Of a DNA stretch of 53,207 nucleotides, positions 36,241 to 44,209 are shown piece by piece (within the stretch, counting starts at the first letter, position 1; every line of letters begins with the position of its first letter). The translations under genes and the position numbers were made by a program. The notes under the pieces are model-generated. The model was not told the origin of the DNA. It searched no databases and saw only the letters and a program-made list of their open reading frames with translations. Origin of the DNA: Persicobacter psychrovividus (GTDB lineage Bacteria > Bacteroidota > Bacteroidia > Cytophagales > Cyclobacteriaceae); contig NZ_AP025302.1 of NCBI RefSeq assembly GCF_036492425.1, positions 1 to 53,207 of the forward strand. Direction: 5' to 3'.

Positions 36241-37215
36241 ATGGCTAAAATGACTTTTTGGGATTTAATCAATGCCACTTTTGATAGGGTTAAAGAACCA
36301 TTATCTCCAAAGGAGATTTGGACCAAAGCAGCGAACTATGGCATTACCAATGATTTTGAGACTTCAGGAAAGACCCCCTGGGCAACCATCGGTGCGTATT
36401 TATATACTGAAATCAATAATAATGGCGATGATTCTAAATATATTCAAATTTCGGAGAGGCCCGCAAGATTTATCCCTCGGCAGCTAAGCACTGAGCTGGA
36501 CATTGATAAAGTTTCATCCCTAAAGCAGAAAGAGGATGAATCAGTTGAACAGCTGAAAGCTCGGAAGAAAAAGTTTAGCGAGAGAGATTTACATCCTTTG
36601 ATGGTAGCATTTGCTAAAACGGATACGCATTTCAAAGCTTATTTAAAGACCATTTTCCATGAGAGTTCTAAAAGGACAAAAAAGGGGCTGAACGAATGGT
36701 TACACCCTGATTTAGTGGGCGTATATTTCCCATTCAGGGATTACTCGAGTGAAACGGTCGAGATACAAAGAGAGCTGTCGATTAGTTCTGTTAAACTCTT
36801 TTCCTTTGAGTTAAAAACTAACCTCACCTTTGGGAACTTAAGAGAGTATTACTTCCAGGCTGTTTCAAATTCAAGTTGGGCTAATGAGGGGTACTTGGTA
36901 ACATTAAATTTGCAGGATGACAGTACATTACTCGATGAAATAAGACGGTTAAATAATGCTTTTGGAATTGGGCTGATAAAACTCAATGCGGAGAATGTTT
37001 ATGAAAGTCAAATTCTATTTCCTTCAAAAGAAAAACCTGAAATTGATTGGGATACCGTGAATAGGCTGGCAAAAGAGAATGGGGATTTTAGTGTCTTTTT
37101 AAAAGATATGTCGGAAGATATTAAGCTTGGAAAAGTAAAATCGACTTACGATAAAGTTTTAAGTCCTGAAAATTTGGAAAAATTCATTAGAGATAAAGAA
37201 ATACAAAATAATTGA
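36241..37215 (+). CDS. HrgA-like protein: HARE-HTH domain plus restriction-like C-terminal domain
   Basis: Residues 1-80 match the HARE-HTH winged helix (TFWDLINATFDRVKEPLSPK, IWTKAANYGI, TPWATIGAYLYTEI, IQISERPARFIPR). The C-terminal part (~115-300) resembles the COG2958/HrgA domain: LHPLMVAFAKTDTHF, GVYFPFRDYSSE and FSFELKTNLT, where E-L-K could be the E-x-K of a PD-(D/E)xK nuclease. HrgA replaces a type II restriction gene in Helicobacter strains, and HARE-HTH domains are linked to modified-DNA recognition. No methyltransferase is adjacent. The 33-bp repeat lies right after its stop. Confidence 0.8.
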   Translation: MAKMTFWDLINATFDRVKEPLSPKEIWTKAANYGITNDFETSGKTPWATIGAYLYTEINNNGDDSKYIQISERPARFIPRQLSTELDIDKVSSLKQKEDESVEQLKARKKKFSERDLHPLMVAFAKTDTHFKAYLKTIFHESSKRTKKGLNEWLHPDLVGVYFPFRDYSSETVEIQRELSISSVKLFSFELKTNLTFGNLREYYFQAVSNSSWANEGYLVTLNLQDDSTLLDEIRRLNNAFGIGLIKLNAENVYESQILFPSKEKPEIDWDTVNRLAKENGDFSVFLKDMSEDIKLGKVKSTYDKVLSPENLEKFIRDKEIQNN

Positions 37216-37219
37216 GCAT

Positions 37220-37252
37220 AAAATGAGTTTATACACTTTTTGGGATAGTGTC
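37220..37252 (-). repeat. 33-bp dispersed element, copy 3 (inverted)
   Basis: Reads as AAAATGAGTTTATACAC...GATAGTGTC on the plus strand, so it is inverted relative to copies 1 and 2. It lies 6 bp from the 3' end of the late operon, marking the border between viral and accessory regions. Confidence 0.7.
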
Positions 37253-37258
37253 GCCTGA

Positions 37259-37816
37259 TTACCTATCCACTCCCCCCAAATGCACCTCAACCACCTTCCT
37301 CACCCCCTCCGCACTCATCAAATACCGACAATCCTCTTCCCGATCCATAAATAAATTTTCGGTAAGCACCGCCGGACAATGCGAATGTTTGAGCAGGTAA
37401 AAGCCAGCTTCCTTATCGGGGTCGCCGTCGGTGTAGTCTTTACGGACGGGAAAGGGCAATAGGCGTTCGGCATGATGAATGAACTGCGTAGCCCAGGCGT
37501 CGCTTGCGGTTTCGCCTTTTGAGGTGAAGATCTCCCAGCCTGTGCCTCCGCCGGCATTGGCGTGAATGGAGATCAACCGGCAATCATCATAGTTTGCACA
37601 AAGCATATTGATGCGTTCAATACGGTGATGCAGGGGAATGTCATAATCTTCCGGCACCACGAGGCAATTTGGAATGTTGCGGTCGAAGAGTTGAGCGGAC
37701 AGCTCACGGGCTACTTTGCGGTTGAATTGCCATTCTAACAGTTGGGTGCCGTCTGACCATACAGGGCTACGTTTGCCTGCGGTGTTGTGGCCGTGGCCGT
37801 TGTCGATTAGGATCAT
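37259..37816 (-). CDS. N-acetylmuramoyl-L-alanine amidase (endolysin)
   Basis: The 185-aa protein is a bare Amidase_3 domain: zinc ligands His8 (DNGHGH), Glu28 (LLEWQF) and His85 (ISIHANAGG), with catalytic Glu153 (LTENLFMD). It cuts the lactoyl-alanine bond in peptidoglycan. There is no signal peptide or cell-wall-binding domain, so it needs the holin encoded just upstream (5 bp gap). Last gene of the late operon; its role is host lysis. Confidence 0.93.
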   Translation of the reverse strand: MILIDNGHGHNTAGKRSPVWSDGTQLLEWQFNRKVARELSAQLFDRNIPNCLVVPEDYDIPLHHRIERINMLCANYDDCRLISIHANAGGGTGWEIFTSKGETASDAWATQFIHHAERLLPFPVRKDYTDGDPDKEAGFYLLKHSHCPAVLTENLFMDREEDCRYLMSAEGVRKVVEVHLGGVDR

Positions 37817-37821
37817 GTCGG

Positions 37822-38223
37822 TTACTTTTTAAGTTTCACATCATTACCACCAGCCCCACTCGAAGACCCAAACAGAAAATCCACAATGGTATTGAGTTTG
37901 GTAGAAATGCCCCCGTAAATGGTGCTCACAAAAGCAATTTGCCAATCCTTCAGGTCGATGTTTTCAAAGACGAAATAGTTCAAGATAATCAGGGTGAGGA
38001 TCAGCCAGGCACCTAAGAAGAAGATTGCAAAGAGCTTTTGTAATGCGCTGTCGGTGGCGTACATCCGTCGGGCGGAATCACGGTCGCCGATTGTCATTTT
38101 GAACAGCTCGATCTTGCCTTGTAACTTTTCTTCTTTGGTGGTGAAGATCTCGTCGATCAGTTGGGTGCCGAGGCGCAGGGTTTCATTGACCGAGGCGGTG
38201 GTTAGTTTTTTGAATAGGTTCAT
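37822..38223 (-). CDS. Holin-like membrane protein
   Basis: The 133-aa protein has a cytoplasmic charged N-terminus (~65 residues), a strong membrane helix (LFAIFFLGAWLILTLIILNY, ~64-85) and a second, weaker hydrophobic stretch (IAFVSTIYGGISTKLNTIVD), ending in a Gly/Ser-rich and basic tail. This matches phage holin families with a long N-terminal soluble part (3TM holin type). Directly before the amidase, so it likely forms the lysis pore. Confidence 0.8.
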   Translation of the reverse strand: MNLFKKLTTASVNETLRLGTQLIDEIFTTKEEKLQGKIELFKMTIGDRDSARRMYATDSALQKLFAIFFLGAWLILTLIILNYFVFENIDLKDWQIAFVSTIYGGISTKLNTIVDFLFGSSSGAGGNDVKLKK

Positions 38224-38250
38224 GGGCTACGAAATTGGAAGGTGTGAGAG

Positions 38251-38273
38251 ACCCTTGAGAGTCTCTCAAGGGT
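38251..38273. repeat. Intercistronic palindrome (GAGAGTCTCTC core)
   Basis: Perfect 11-bp arms (ACCCTTGAGAG / CTCTCAAGGGT) around one base, between the holin and the coiled-coil gene. It shares the GAGAGTCTCTC core with the palindrome at 51254-51282. May stabilise or partly terminate the late mRNA, or be a REP-like element. Confidence 0.75.
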
Positions 38274-38276
38274 ATA

Positions 38277-38627
38277 TTATTGTTGCGGTTTATAGAACTT
38301 ATCCACCACCTCACTGATATGATCTATCTTCTGCGTGAAGTGCTGAATACTCTGCTGTATCAGCTCCTTGTGCATATAATTATCATTGATTTGACACTTG
38401 AGTTCATCGACCGATCGGTGAATTTTGCTAATCTCACGCCGCATGTCCGAGACCTCTTTGTTCAAGAAAACAATGTCTTTGGTGAGTAGGTCCACATGCG
38501 CAACAAGGTCATGTTTGGAGGCCATATTGCCGATTGCTCGACTGATAATGACACTCAAAATGCCGACGATCAAACTGCCGAACAGTCCGATGATCAGCCA
38601 AAAGGATTTGCTTACGAATACTTCCAT
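38277..38627 (-). CDS. Membrane-anchored coiled-coil protein (spanin- or holin-partner-like)
   Basis: The 116-aa protein has one N-terminal membrane helix (FWLIIGLFGSLIVGILSVII, ~8-27) and a long coiled coil (~40-110) with heptad hydrophobics. Size, topology and place beside holin and amidase recall an inner-membrane spanin or a holin regulator; no outer-membrane partner was found. The start (38627) overlaps the stop of the ATPase frame by one base. Confidence 0.7.
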   Translation of the reverse strand: MEVFVSKSFWLIIGLFGSLIVGILSVIISRAIGNMASKHDLVAHVDLLTKDIVFLNKEVSDMRREISKIHRSVDELKCQINDNYMHKELIQQSIQHFTQKIDHISEVVDKFYKPQQ

Positions 38628-39241
38628 CAGAATATTTTATAGGTTTTGGGTTTTGCTTTGGGAAAGCGATTTTTTTCCATCGTCGCCGAGCGGTCCTCTA
38701 CTTTCATGATCGCATCCACATCATGCTCCCAGTCGGAACCGCCCTTTGAACTGCCATCCCGATTTTGTTTGAATATCATCACGATTGAACAGTTCGGGTA
38801 TCGCTGTTTGAATGCCTGAAACTGTTCGACCTTCAAACCGATCGTCTGTACCGAATCCATGAAAACCACATCATATTGCTTGAGTTGTCCTTCATGAAAA
38901 TCCTGCACGAAATCAATGTGCTGATCCACCTTCAGGCGTTTGATTTTCTCTTGCAAACTACCCTGAAGTCCTTCTTCATTACTCACAAAAAGTACTTTTT
39001 TACCCACCTTCGCCAAAGCGTTGGCAAGACAAAGGGCCACGGTCGATTTCCCCTGAAACCGTCTGCCGTAGATCATCATGTAGAACGGCTGAAAGGGTTC
39101 TCCCAACAAGCCGGAAAAAGGTGCGGGCAACTTGAGCGTATCGAATTTCATCGAGCTCAGTTGCTCCGCACTCACGACATCAAAAGCACCGAGATTGCCA
39201 CTGCCGGAAACCGCATCCGAACGGTCCGCAGTGGCTTTTAC
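38627..39241 (-). CDS. P-loop ATPase, RecA/RadA-like, made as -1 frameshift extension of the upstream gene
   Basis: Walker A GRRFQGKST and Walker B YDVVFMDSV, with FVSNEEGL between them as in RadA/KaiC-like ATPases (cf. the VSGEES strand), point to a RecA-fold ATPase. The frame has only a GTG (39175) as start, yet it is open with protein-like sequence (VKATADRSDAVSGSG, then NLGAF) back to 39241, where GGGAAAG sits in the correct phase of the upstream gene. The predicted fusion is 309 + 204 = 513 aa. A separate 182-aa product from GTG 39175 may also be made. Possible roles: genome packaging or DNA remodelling in the virion. The packaging role is inference. Confidence 0.8.
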   Translation of the reverse strand, partial: VKATADRSDAVSGSGNLGAFDVVSAEQLSSMKFDTLKLPAPFSGLLGEPFQPFYMMIYGRRFQGKSTVALCLANALAKVGKKVLFVSNEEGLQGSLQEKIKRLKVDQHIDFVQDFHEGQLKQYDVVFMDSVQTIGLKVEQFQAFKQRYPNCSIVMIFKQNRDGSSKGGSDWEHDVDAIMKVEDRSATMEKNRFPKAKPKTYKIF

Positions 39242-39247
39242 TTTCCC
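39197..39247 (-). promoter_or_regulatory. Programmed -1 ribosomal frameshift signal (GGGAAAG + hairpin)
   Basis: On the minus strand the zero-frame codons are CGG GGA AAG TAA, so G-GGA-AAG (39247-39241) is a canonical X-XXY-YYZ slippery heptamer ending directly at a stop. It is the same heptamer used by phage lambda G-T. After a 5-nt spacer (39240-39236) comes a hairpin with a perfect 8-bp stem, GCCACTGC (39235-39228) and GCAGTGGC (39204-39197). All three parts are at the expected distances. Confidence 0.85.
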
Positions 39248-40167
39248 CGCCCGCAGACTTTTTGCAAACCTGCAAGCTCTGTTTCTTTCAATATCAATTG
39301 ATCCTGTTTCAAATAGTCTTTTAAAATTTTCTGCACCTTCATCACCTGTGCAAAGCCGTAATCGCCCTTTTTGACCTTCTGATTTTTCAGACTGTTTTCA
39401 ATGGATTTGAGCAAACGTTTCGCCTTTTCTTCGGTGATCGTGTGGTACAAACCAATGAAGCGTTTGACCAAGCTCACCGCCGCACTGATACCATAACTCG
39501 CCACCAGTTCATCAATTTTTTTGTAGAGTTTTTCCGGAATCTCAAAAGTAAAACCGTCGCTTTTGGCTTCCTTATATGTATCATTTAACTCCTTGGCAAT
39601 GCTCATGATGATTGCCGCATACGGACTACTTTTACGGATCGTCTTTTCAATCGCTGCTCGCTGAATGGCTTTATAAAGCAAGATGACCTGCTTGATCGTT
39701 ACCTTTTTATTGTGCAAATTTTTGTAACGACGGATCAGGCGAATTTCCATTGGCATCGCCGAAACTTCGTTCGGTTTGCGTACTGCCGCCTTTGGGGGCC
39801 GAGCCTTGCGGGTGGTGGTTTTCTTCGCCGTCGTTTTGCGGGCTGTTTTTGTTGTTGTGGTCTTTCTGGTTGTGGCTTTCGCCGCTGTTTTCCTCGCCCG
39901 TGGACTTGCCTTTTTTGCCGGTGCTTTCTTAGTCGTGCGCTTCGCTGTTGTTCGAGTGGTGCTCGTTTTCTTTTCACCCGTTTTGGACGAAGTATGCTTA
40001 ACCACCAGCTTGAAATGGTTGTCCAACATCTGTTTGATCTGATCGTTCTCCTTGTAAAATTCGGCGAAATCATCAAACTGCTCATGCGCCTCCTGAATAG
40101 CTTGAGGCATTTTTGAGAAGTCAATTTTCTTGACTTGGTCTTTGTAGTTGTTGATGTTTAGGGTCAT
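39238..40167 (-). CDS. Histone-H1-like DNA-binding protein (upstream half of the frameshift fusion)
   Basis: The 309-aa protein has a ~60-residue acidic/helical N-terminus, a Lys/Ala/Thr/Arg-rich tail at ~62-135 (KKAPAKK, RKTTTTKTARK, TTARKTTAKKTT-type repeats) like eukaryotic histone H1 and bacterial H1-like proteins, and a helical C-terminal domain (~140-300: MPMEIRLIRRYKNLHNKKVT, FEIPEKLYKKIDELVASYG). The tail should bind DNA without sequence preference. It ends at TAA directly after GGGAAAG; a -1 slip fuses it to a P-loop ATPase. This suggests a DNA-condensing subunit, a fraction of which carries the motor domain. Confidence 0.85.
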   Translation of the reverse strand: MTLNINNYKDQVKKIDFSKMPQAIQEAHEQFDDFAEFYKENDQIKQMLDNHFKLVVKHTSSKTGEKKTSTTRTTAKRTTKKAPAKKASPRARKTAAKATTRKTTTTKTARKTTAKKTTTRKARPPKAAVRKPNEVSAMPMEIRLIRRYKNLHNKKVTIKQVILLYKAIQRAAIEKTIRKSSPYAAIIMSIAKELNDTYKEAKSDGFTFEIPEKLYKKIDELVASYGISAAVSLVKRFIGLYHTITEEKAKRLLKSIENSLKNQKVKKGDYGFAQVMKVQKILKDYLKQDQLILKETELAGLQKVCGRGK

Positions 40168-40351
40168 GGGATTATTGTTTTATGTTGAATTTATGGATTG
40201 GGTTTTTCGTAGGGTCAGGCCGGTGTGCCTGACCTGTGCATGTAACACCCACCGATTGTAGGGACGTTGCATGCAACGTCCGTACAGAGGATTACCATTA
40301 CCAAAAATAATCTGTGGAAATCTGTGTAATCTGTGGACAATATCTCAGCGG
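40168..40351. repeat. Intercistronic cluster of palindromes (REP-like)
   Basis: Between the helicase stop and the H1-like start lie GGTCAGGC/GCCTGACC (40213-40234) and the 20-bp perfect palindrome GGACGTTGCATGCAACGTCC (40262-40281). The second matches a short palindrome seen widely in bacterial genomes as a REP-like element. A short tandem TCTGTGGAAATCTGTGTAATC run (~40311-40338) follows. No gene fits here. Confidence 0.75.
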
Positions 40352-43300
40352 TTACAAAACCTGCGCCTGCAAAATCAAAATCGCCTTTGCCCGCATTCGA
40401 GCCAGTTTAAGATTACCTTTAACCTTCTTGTCATTCACCTTTTGTCGCTTTGCCTGCGCACTCAAACGCTTATCAAAGCCCTTCTTATCCTGGTCAAACA
40501 GCTTCAATGCTTCTGCCGTAATATTGTCATCTTTCGGCACCTCTTCCGGTGGTTCGAAATCATATTTCTCCCGATCCAACTGCGCATTGATTGAATATTT
40601 CTCACTCAAAATGTCGAGCACCTTATCCAAATTTTCATCTACAAACGACGCTTTCATCTTGTCGGAAACCTTCTGAAAACCGTCCGATTGTTCCATCAGA
40701 TTAATCAAATCCCAGTCGGTATAAATCATCTGATAGGTCTTATGCTGCTTGATGATGATGTTGAATCGCCCCCGTTGCCGCATAAAAGAAACCTTCTTAA
40801 TCATGCTGAACGACTGCCCGACGCTCAGACCTCTCAGTACCTTTCCCAACTGCGAAACGGGCACCACCACATGCCGAGCGTTCTCTTTGAATGACCAGGT
40901 AGGAGGCACCAAAATCCCCTTTTTGACCTTATCATCAGCGGTCGTATAGCTGATTAATTTGCCCTTGTAGATGGGTGTTGCCTGCAAAATATTGCCCGTA
41001 ATAATGTATCGGGTTTCACGGTCGGCACTGCTATTGGAAATCGCCTGGTCCCATTTTTCAATGAAATTCGCCTGCGCTTTTTCGTTCAATTGGAAGCTGC
41101 GGCTCAACACTCTTTCAACCTGTTGCGCCGTCTCGCCCGAAGCCGGAAGGCTCACCATTCGGCGTCCATCACTCAGGGCAAAAGAAAATTTCACCGCCGA
41201 AGGCGCATAAGGATTATCCAATTTCTTGTTGATGCTCACGCCCATGAAAATCGCAGTAATGCTCTTCGCCTCATCGCCTTGCGCCGGATACAAATAACCA
41301 TAGCCGGTGCGGAAATATTTGAAAAAGTTATTCAGATAATTCGCCTTATCATTCCACCGGCTCAACAACTTTTTCTCCTGTTCAGACTTCTGATTTTCAA
41401 TCTCACTCACCCGACGGCTCACATATTCTTTTTGCAAACCTTCCTCCGGCACCGGAATTTTCCGAAAGCCCGCTTCCTCCTCAATCCCATCAAAGAGCTT
41501 TTTGAATTTCTTATCCAACTGACTTTGCCCCGCCTTCAATTTTTCCGCCACATAAGCATTGTGTTCCTCGATCAACTTTTCCGCCACCGCATTCGGATCC
41601 TTACCGCCCAGCTCCTTTGAAACCAAGCCTTTCAATTCATCCTTCGGAATCGGCTTTTTGAGCACATTCACCTCACAACGCTCCACCATGCTATTCTCCC
41701 CAAAAACCGAAAGACCAGCACCTTTACCACTCACGGCAATCATTTGTGCCTTCGTTTCTGCCTCCAAATCCATGACGTCCACCTCCAGATCATACTCGTC
41801 GGTCTGCTTCAAATACGCCACATAATCTTCATACCGTTCGATGATCTCCTTGTAAAATTTCTCCTGATCTTCCACCGGCAAAACCGCCACACGCCCCGTA
41901 ACTTTGTGCGACGCCCCAACGGTCGATCCATCGCCAGAAAGGTCCACCGGATCATCCAAGCGTGCGCTCAACTCCGGATTTTCACGAAGATATTGCACCA
42001 CAATCTTGTCGCCGTACTTGTTCAAAAAGTCCGGCGAATCTAATTGCGCTTTGTTCGATGATTGTGAAGAAGTCGTGTTCGCATCAAGGGATTTGAGCTT
42101 CTTTTTAAGCATCATCATCAGGCGTTTTTGCGCCGGAATCGCCGAAATGATATAGTCGTATCGAGGCTTCAAAATCTGCCCCGTCCGATTGATCCGCCCA
42201 CGTTTTTGAATTTCCGTATTGATGTTCAGCTCCGCCTGCAAGATAATCATGACCCTTTTTTTGACATCTTTTCGAGGGACCTTATCAGTAACAATGGCGT
42301 GCGCCGAAGCTCCTGTTGAGCCCGACTGATTAATCAACAAACAGTCGATTTCATTGTCATTGTATCGTCGGAAAGCATCGGCGGTATTCTCCTTCGGACG
42401 GCGAACGATCTTGCCATTGGTCGTAATTTTCCCCCGCTTGTTCTGCTCAAATTCCACTGCCAAACTGCGCCCCGTAACCTCACCGGTCCGGTAGCCAGCT
42501 GCCTCAATTTTTTGGATGATAATATCGAGCGGACTGATCGAAATACCGGTGCTCACCTCCTGCGCCCTGTCCAAAATATCATAGTAGGCCGCCTGCGTGC
42601 TCGCCGGAAAATCCGCAATGTTCAACGTCCTTTTGATCGACTTCCCCGCCGCCGTTTTCTCCGTATATTTCAGCGTACTTTCGAGCCCTTTTTGCAAGAC
42701 CAAATTAAAATCCCCATCAATTTTATCATCAATATCACCCATCTCCGCAAGGAAGGAGCCCATCGTGTTGGCAAAGGCAATGATCGGTTTTTGTCCCTTT
42801 TTTAGCAATGCAATCGCATGATCGGCCACCTCTTCGGCATTGAGCGAAAACAGCAATTGATTAATCACATTGAACACTTTCGAGAAGTAGGGCGTGTTAT
42901 CCACCCCAGCTCGTTGGGCTCCCTTGCGCTTGCCAATTTCACCACCTTGCGCCGCAATCAGCTTGTCCATGGTCTTGATTTCATCATCCACATAGGTTTT
43001 CTGAAACTCAATAATATCACGGATGATGCCCGTAACCTTGTCCGAAATTTGCGCCTGCTCCTTGGCCTTATCGGTCAGCTCGATATAGTTCACCTCAACG
43101 CCTTCAAACGAGCGTTCACGTCGGATCATCTGCGCCTCGCTCACCAGTTGAGCCGCCAAAATTTCCTGCAAAGCAACGCCTCCTTTTTCAATGGATTCGA
43201 CCAGTTCCACCGTCCCCATGTTGGCGTCTGAAATAGAAGTTTTACGAGCATAAATCGGCATATTGTCCGGTCTTTTGGCAAAGGTCGCCGAAAGGAAAAC

Positions 43301-44209
43301 CACCCCTTTGGTCTTGTTCAAAACCACCTGCATGAACTCGCCCGTCTGCGACGAACCCGACGCATTATGGCTTTCATCCATGACCACAATGTTGTTTTCA
43401 GCCATCTGCATCAGGAAATTACGCTTATTCGCCATGCGGTCCGAATTGAACTGCGTGTAGGTGGCGCATACAAAATCGTAAGGATGCGGAAGTTCAGCAT
43501 CCTCTAAAATTCTCGCCTGCGCCGCCTTCTCCGGTGCGGTATAAATGACCGTCCCCTTTTTGTCTTTAATGTTCGATTTTGCCTCTTTGGTATTGACAAT
43601 AAAAGGGTGAAGGCTCGACGAATTGATGTCCACCAAATCACGATAGAGGTCTGTAAACAAGTTCGGTTTCTCGCTCAAAAATATCGGTTGATGACCACTT
43701 TTTACCCCATAGCGGATCAATGCCGCCGCCGTTCTTCCCTTACCAATTCCGGTTTGGTCGCCGATGATGATGCCTTGTTTTCTCTCCTCAATATTATAAA
43801 TCGCCAAACCCACCGCATCAATCTGCTCGGCACTCAATGACTTAACCAGCCCCTCACTATCGTAATCCAATTTATCAGCCACATAGTTGAAAAGCGACTT
43901 TTCTTTGAGCTTCGATTTGATCTTACGAATGGCAAGGTGCATCTCAAACCCCATGCTATCAGGCACAGTCGTGTTCAGCACAAAACCCTTTTGCGAAGCG
44001 GGAATATAGGCCATGCCCAGCCCTTCGACTTCGAACATTCCGTTCAAGTAGTCCCGTTCGTTTTGTGCTAATTTTTTCTTACGATCAAAGCGTTTGTAGT
44101 CCTTGGTTTGAAAGCCCATCTCAAGTAAGCGGGCAATCACAAAATCTTTTGGTGGCCGACTGAATTTGATCGTCAGCGTGCGGTTTTGGTAGGTGATATT
44201 AGATGTCAT
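40352..44209 (-). CDS. Strawberry-notch-type SF2 helicase, 1285 aa
   Basis: The protein has Walker A IIIGDQTGIGKGRTA (148-162), a DEAD-like box VMDESHN (276-282), motif III VFLSATFAKRP (305-315) and, in the second RecA domain, ELNINTEIQKRGRINRTGQ with the arginine finger, all in the pattern of the Sno (strawberry notch) helicases found in phages, plasmids and animals. The last ~500 residues have helical, coiled-coil-rich regions. It overlaps the methyltransferase upstream by 4 bp. The C-terminal tail (ARMRAKAILILQAQVL) resembles that of the neighbouring methyltransferase. Sno-methyltransferase pairs in phages are thought to protect incoming DNA from restriction; role here inferred. Confidence 0.9.
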   Translation of the reverse strand: MTSNITYQNRTLTIKFSRPPKDFVIARLLEMGFQTKDYKRFDRKKKLAQNERDYLNGMFEVEGLGMAYIPASQKGFVLNTTVPDSMGFEMHLAIRKIKSKLKEKSLFNYVADKLDYDSEGLVKSLSAEQIDAVGLAIYNIEERKQGIIIGDQTGIGKGRTAAALIRYGVKSGHQPIFLSEKPNLFTDLYRDLVDINSSSLHPFIVNTKEAKSNIKDKKGTVIYTAPEKAAQARILEDAELPHPYDFVCATYTQFNSDRMANKRNFLMQMAENNIVVMDESHNASGSSQTGEFMQVVLNKTKGVVFLSATFAKRPDNMPIYARKTSISDANMGTVELVESIEKGGVALQEILAAQLVSEAQMIRRERSFEGVEVNYIELTDKAKEQAQISDKVTGIIRDIIEFQKTYVDDEIKTMDKLIAAQGGEIGKRKGAQRAGVDNTPYFSKVFNVINQLLFSLNAEEVADHAIALLKKGQKPIIAFANTMGSFLAEMGDIDDKIDGDFNLVLQKGLESTLKYTEKTAAGKSIKRTLNIADFPASTQAAYYDILDRAQEVSTGISISPLDIIIQKIEAAGYRTGEVTGRSLAVEFEQNKRGKITTNGKIVRRPKENTADAFRRYNDNEIDCLLINQSGSTGASAHAIVTDKVPRKDVKKRVMIILQAELNINTEIQKRGRINRTGQILKPRYDYIISAIPAQKRLMMMLKKKLKSLDANTTSSQSSNKAQLDSPDFLNKYGDKIVVQYLRENPELSARLDDPVDLSGDGSTVGASHKVTGRVAVLPVEDQEKFYKEIIERYEDYVAYLKQTDEYDLEVDVMDLEAETKAQMIAVSGKGAGLSVFGENSMVERCEVNVLKKPIPKDELKGLVSKELGGKDPNAVAEKLIEEHNAYVAEKLKAGQSQLDKKFKKLFDGIEEEAGFRKIPVPEEGLQKEYVSRRVSEIENQKSEQEKKLLSRWNDKANYLNNFFKYFRTGYGYLYPAQGDEAKSITAIFMGVSINKKLDNPYAPSAVKFSFALSDGRRMVSLPASGETAQQVERVLSRSFQLNEKAQANFIEKWDQAISNSSADRETRYIITGNILQATPIYKGKLISYTTADDKVKKGILVPPTWSFKENARHVVVPVSQLGKVLRGLSVGQSFSMIKKVSFMRQRGRFNIIIKQHKTYQMIYTDWDLINLMEQSDGFQKVSDKMKASFVDENLDKVLDILSEKYSINAQLDREKYDFEPPEEVPKDDNITAEALKLFDQDKKGFDKRLSAQAKRQKVNDKKVKGNLKLARMRAKAILILQAQVL

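Noticed and set aside
10980-37252. A 26-kb composite transposon bounded by inverted 33-bp elements
   Set aside because: No cognate transposase, no target duplication, and a third copy outside; reported only as dispersed repeats.
38627-39175. 182-aa ATPase as an ordinary separate gene starting at GTG 39175
   Set aside because: Not excluded, but the open, protein-like stretch upstream and the complete frameshift signal make the fusion the better primary reading.
39712-40116. Cys/Phe/Arg-rich frames on the plus strand opposite the H1-like tail
   Set aside because: They are mirror frames of a Lys/Ala/Thr-rich gene, with implausible composition.
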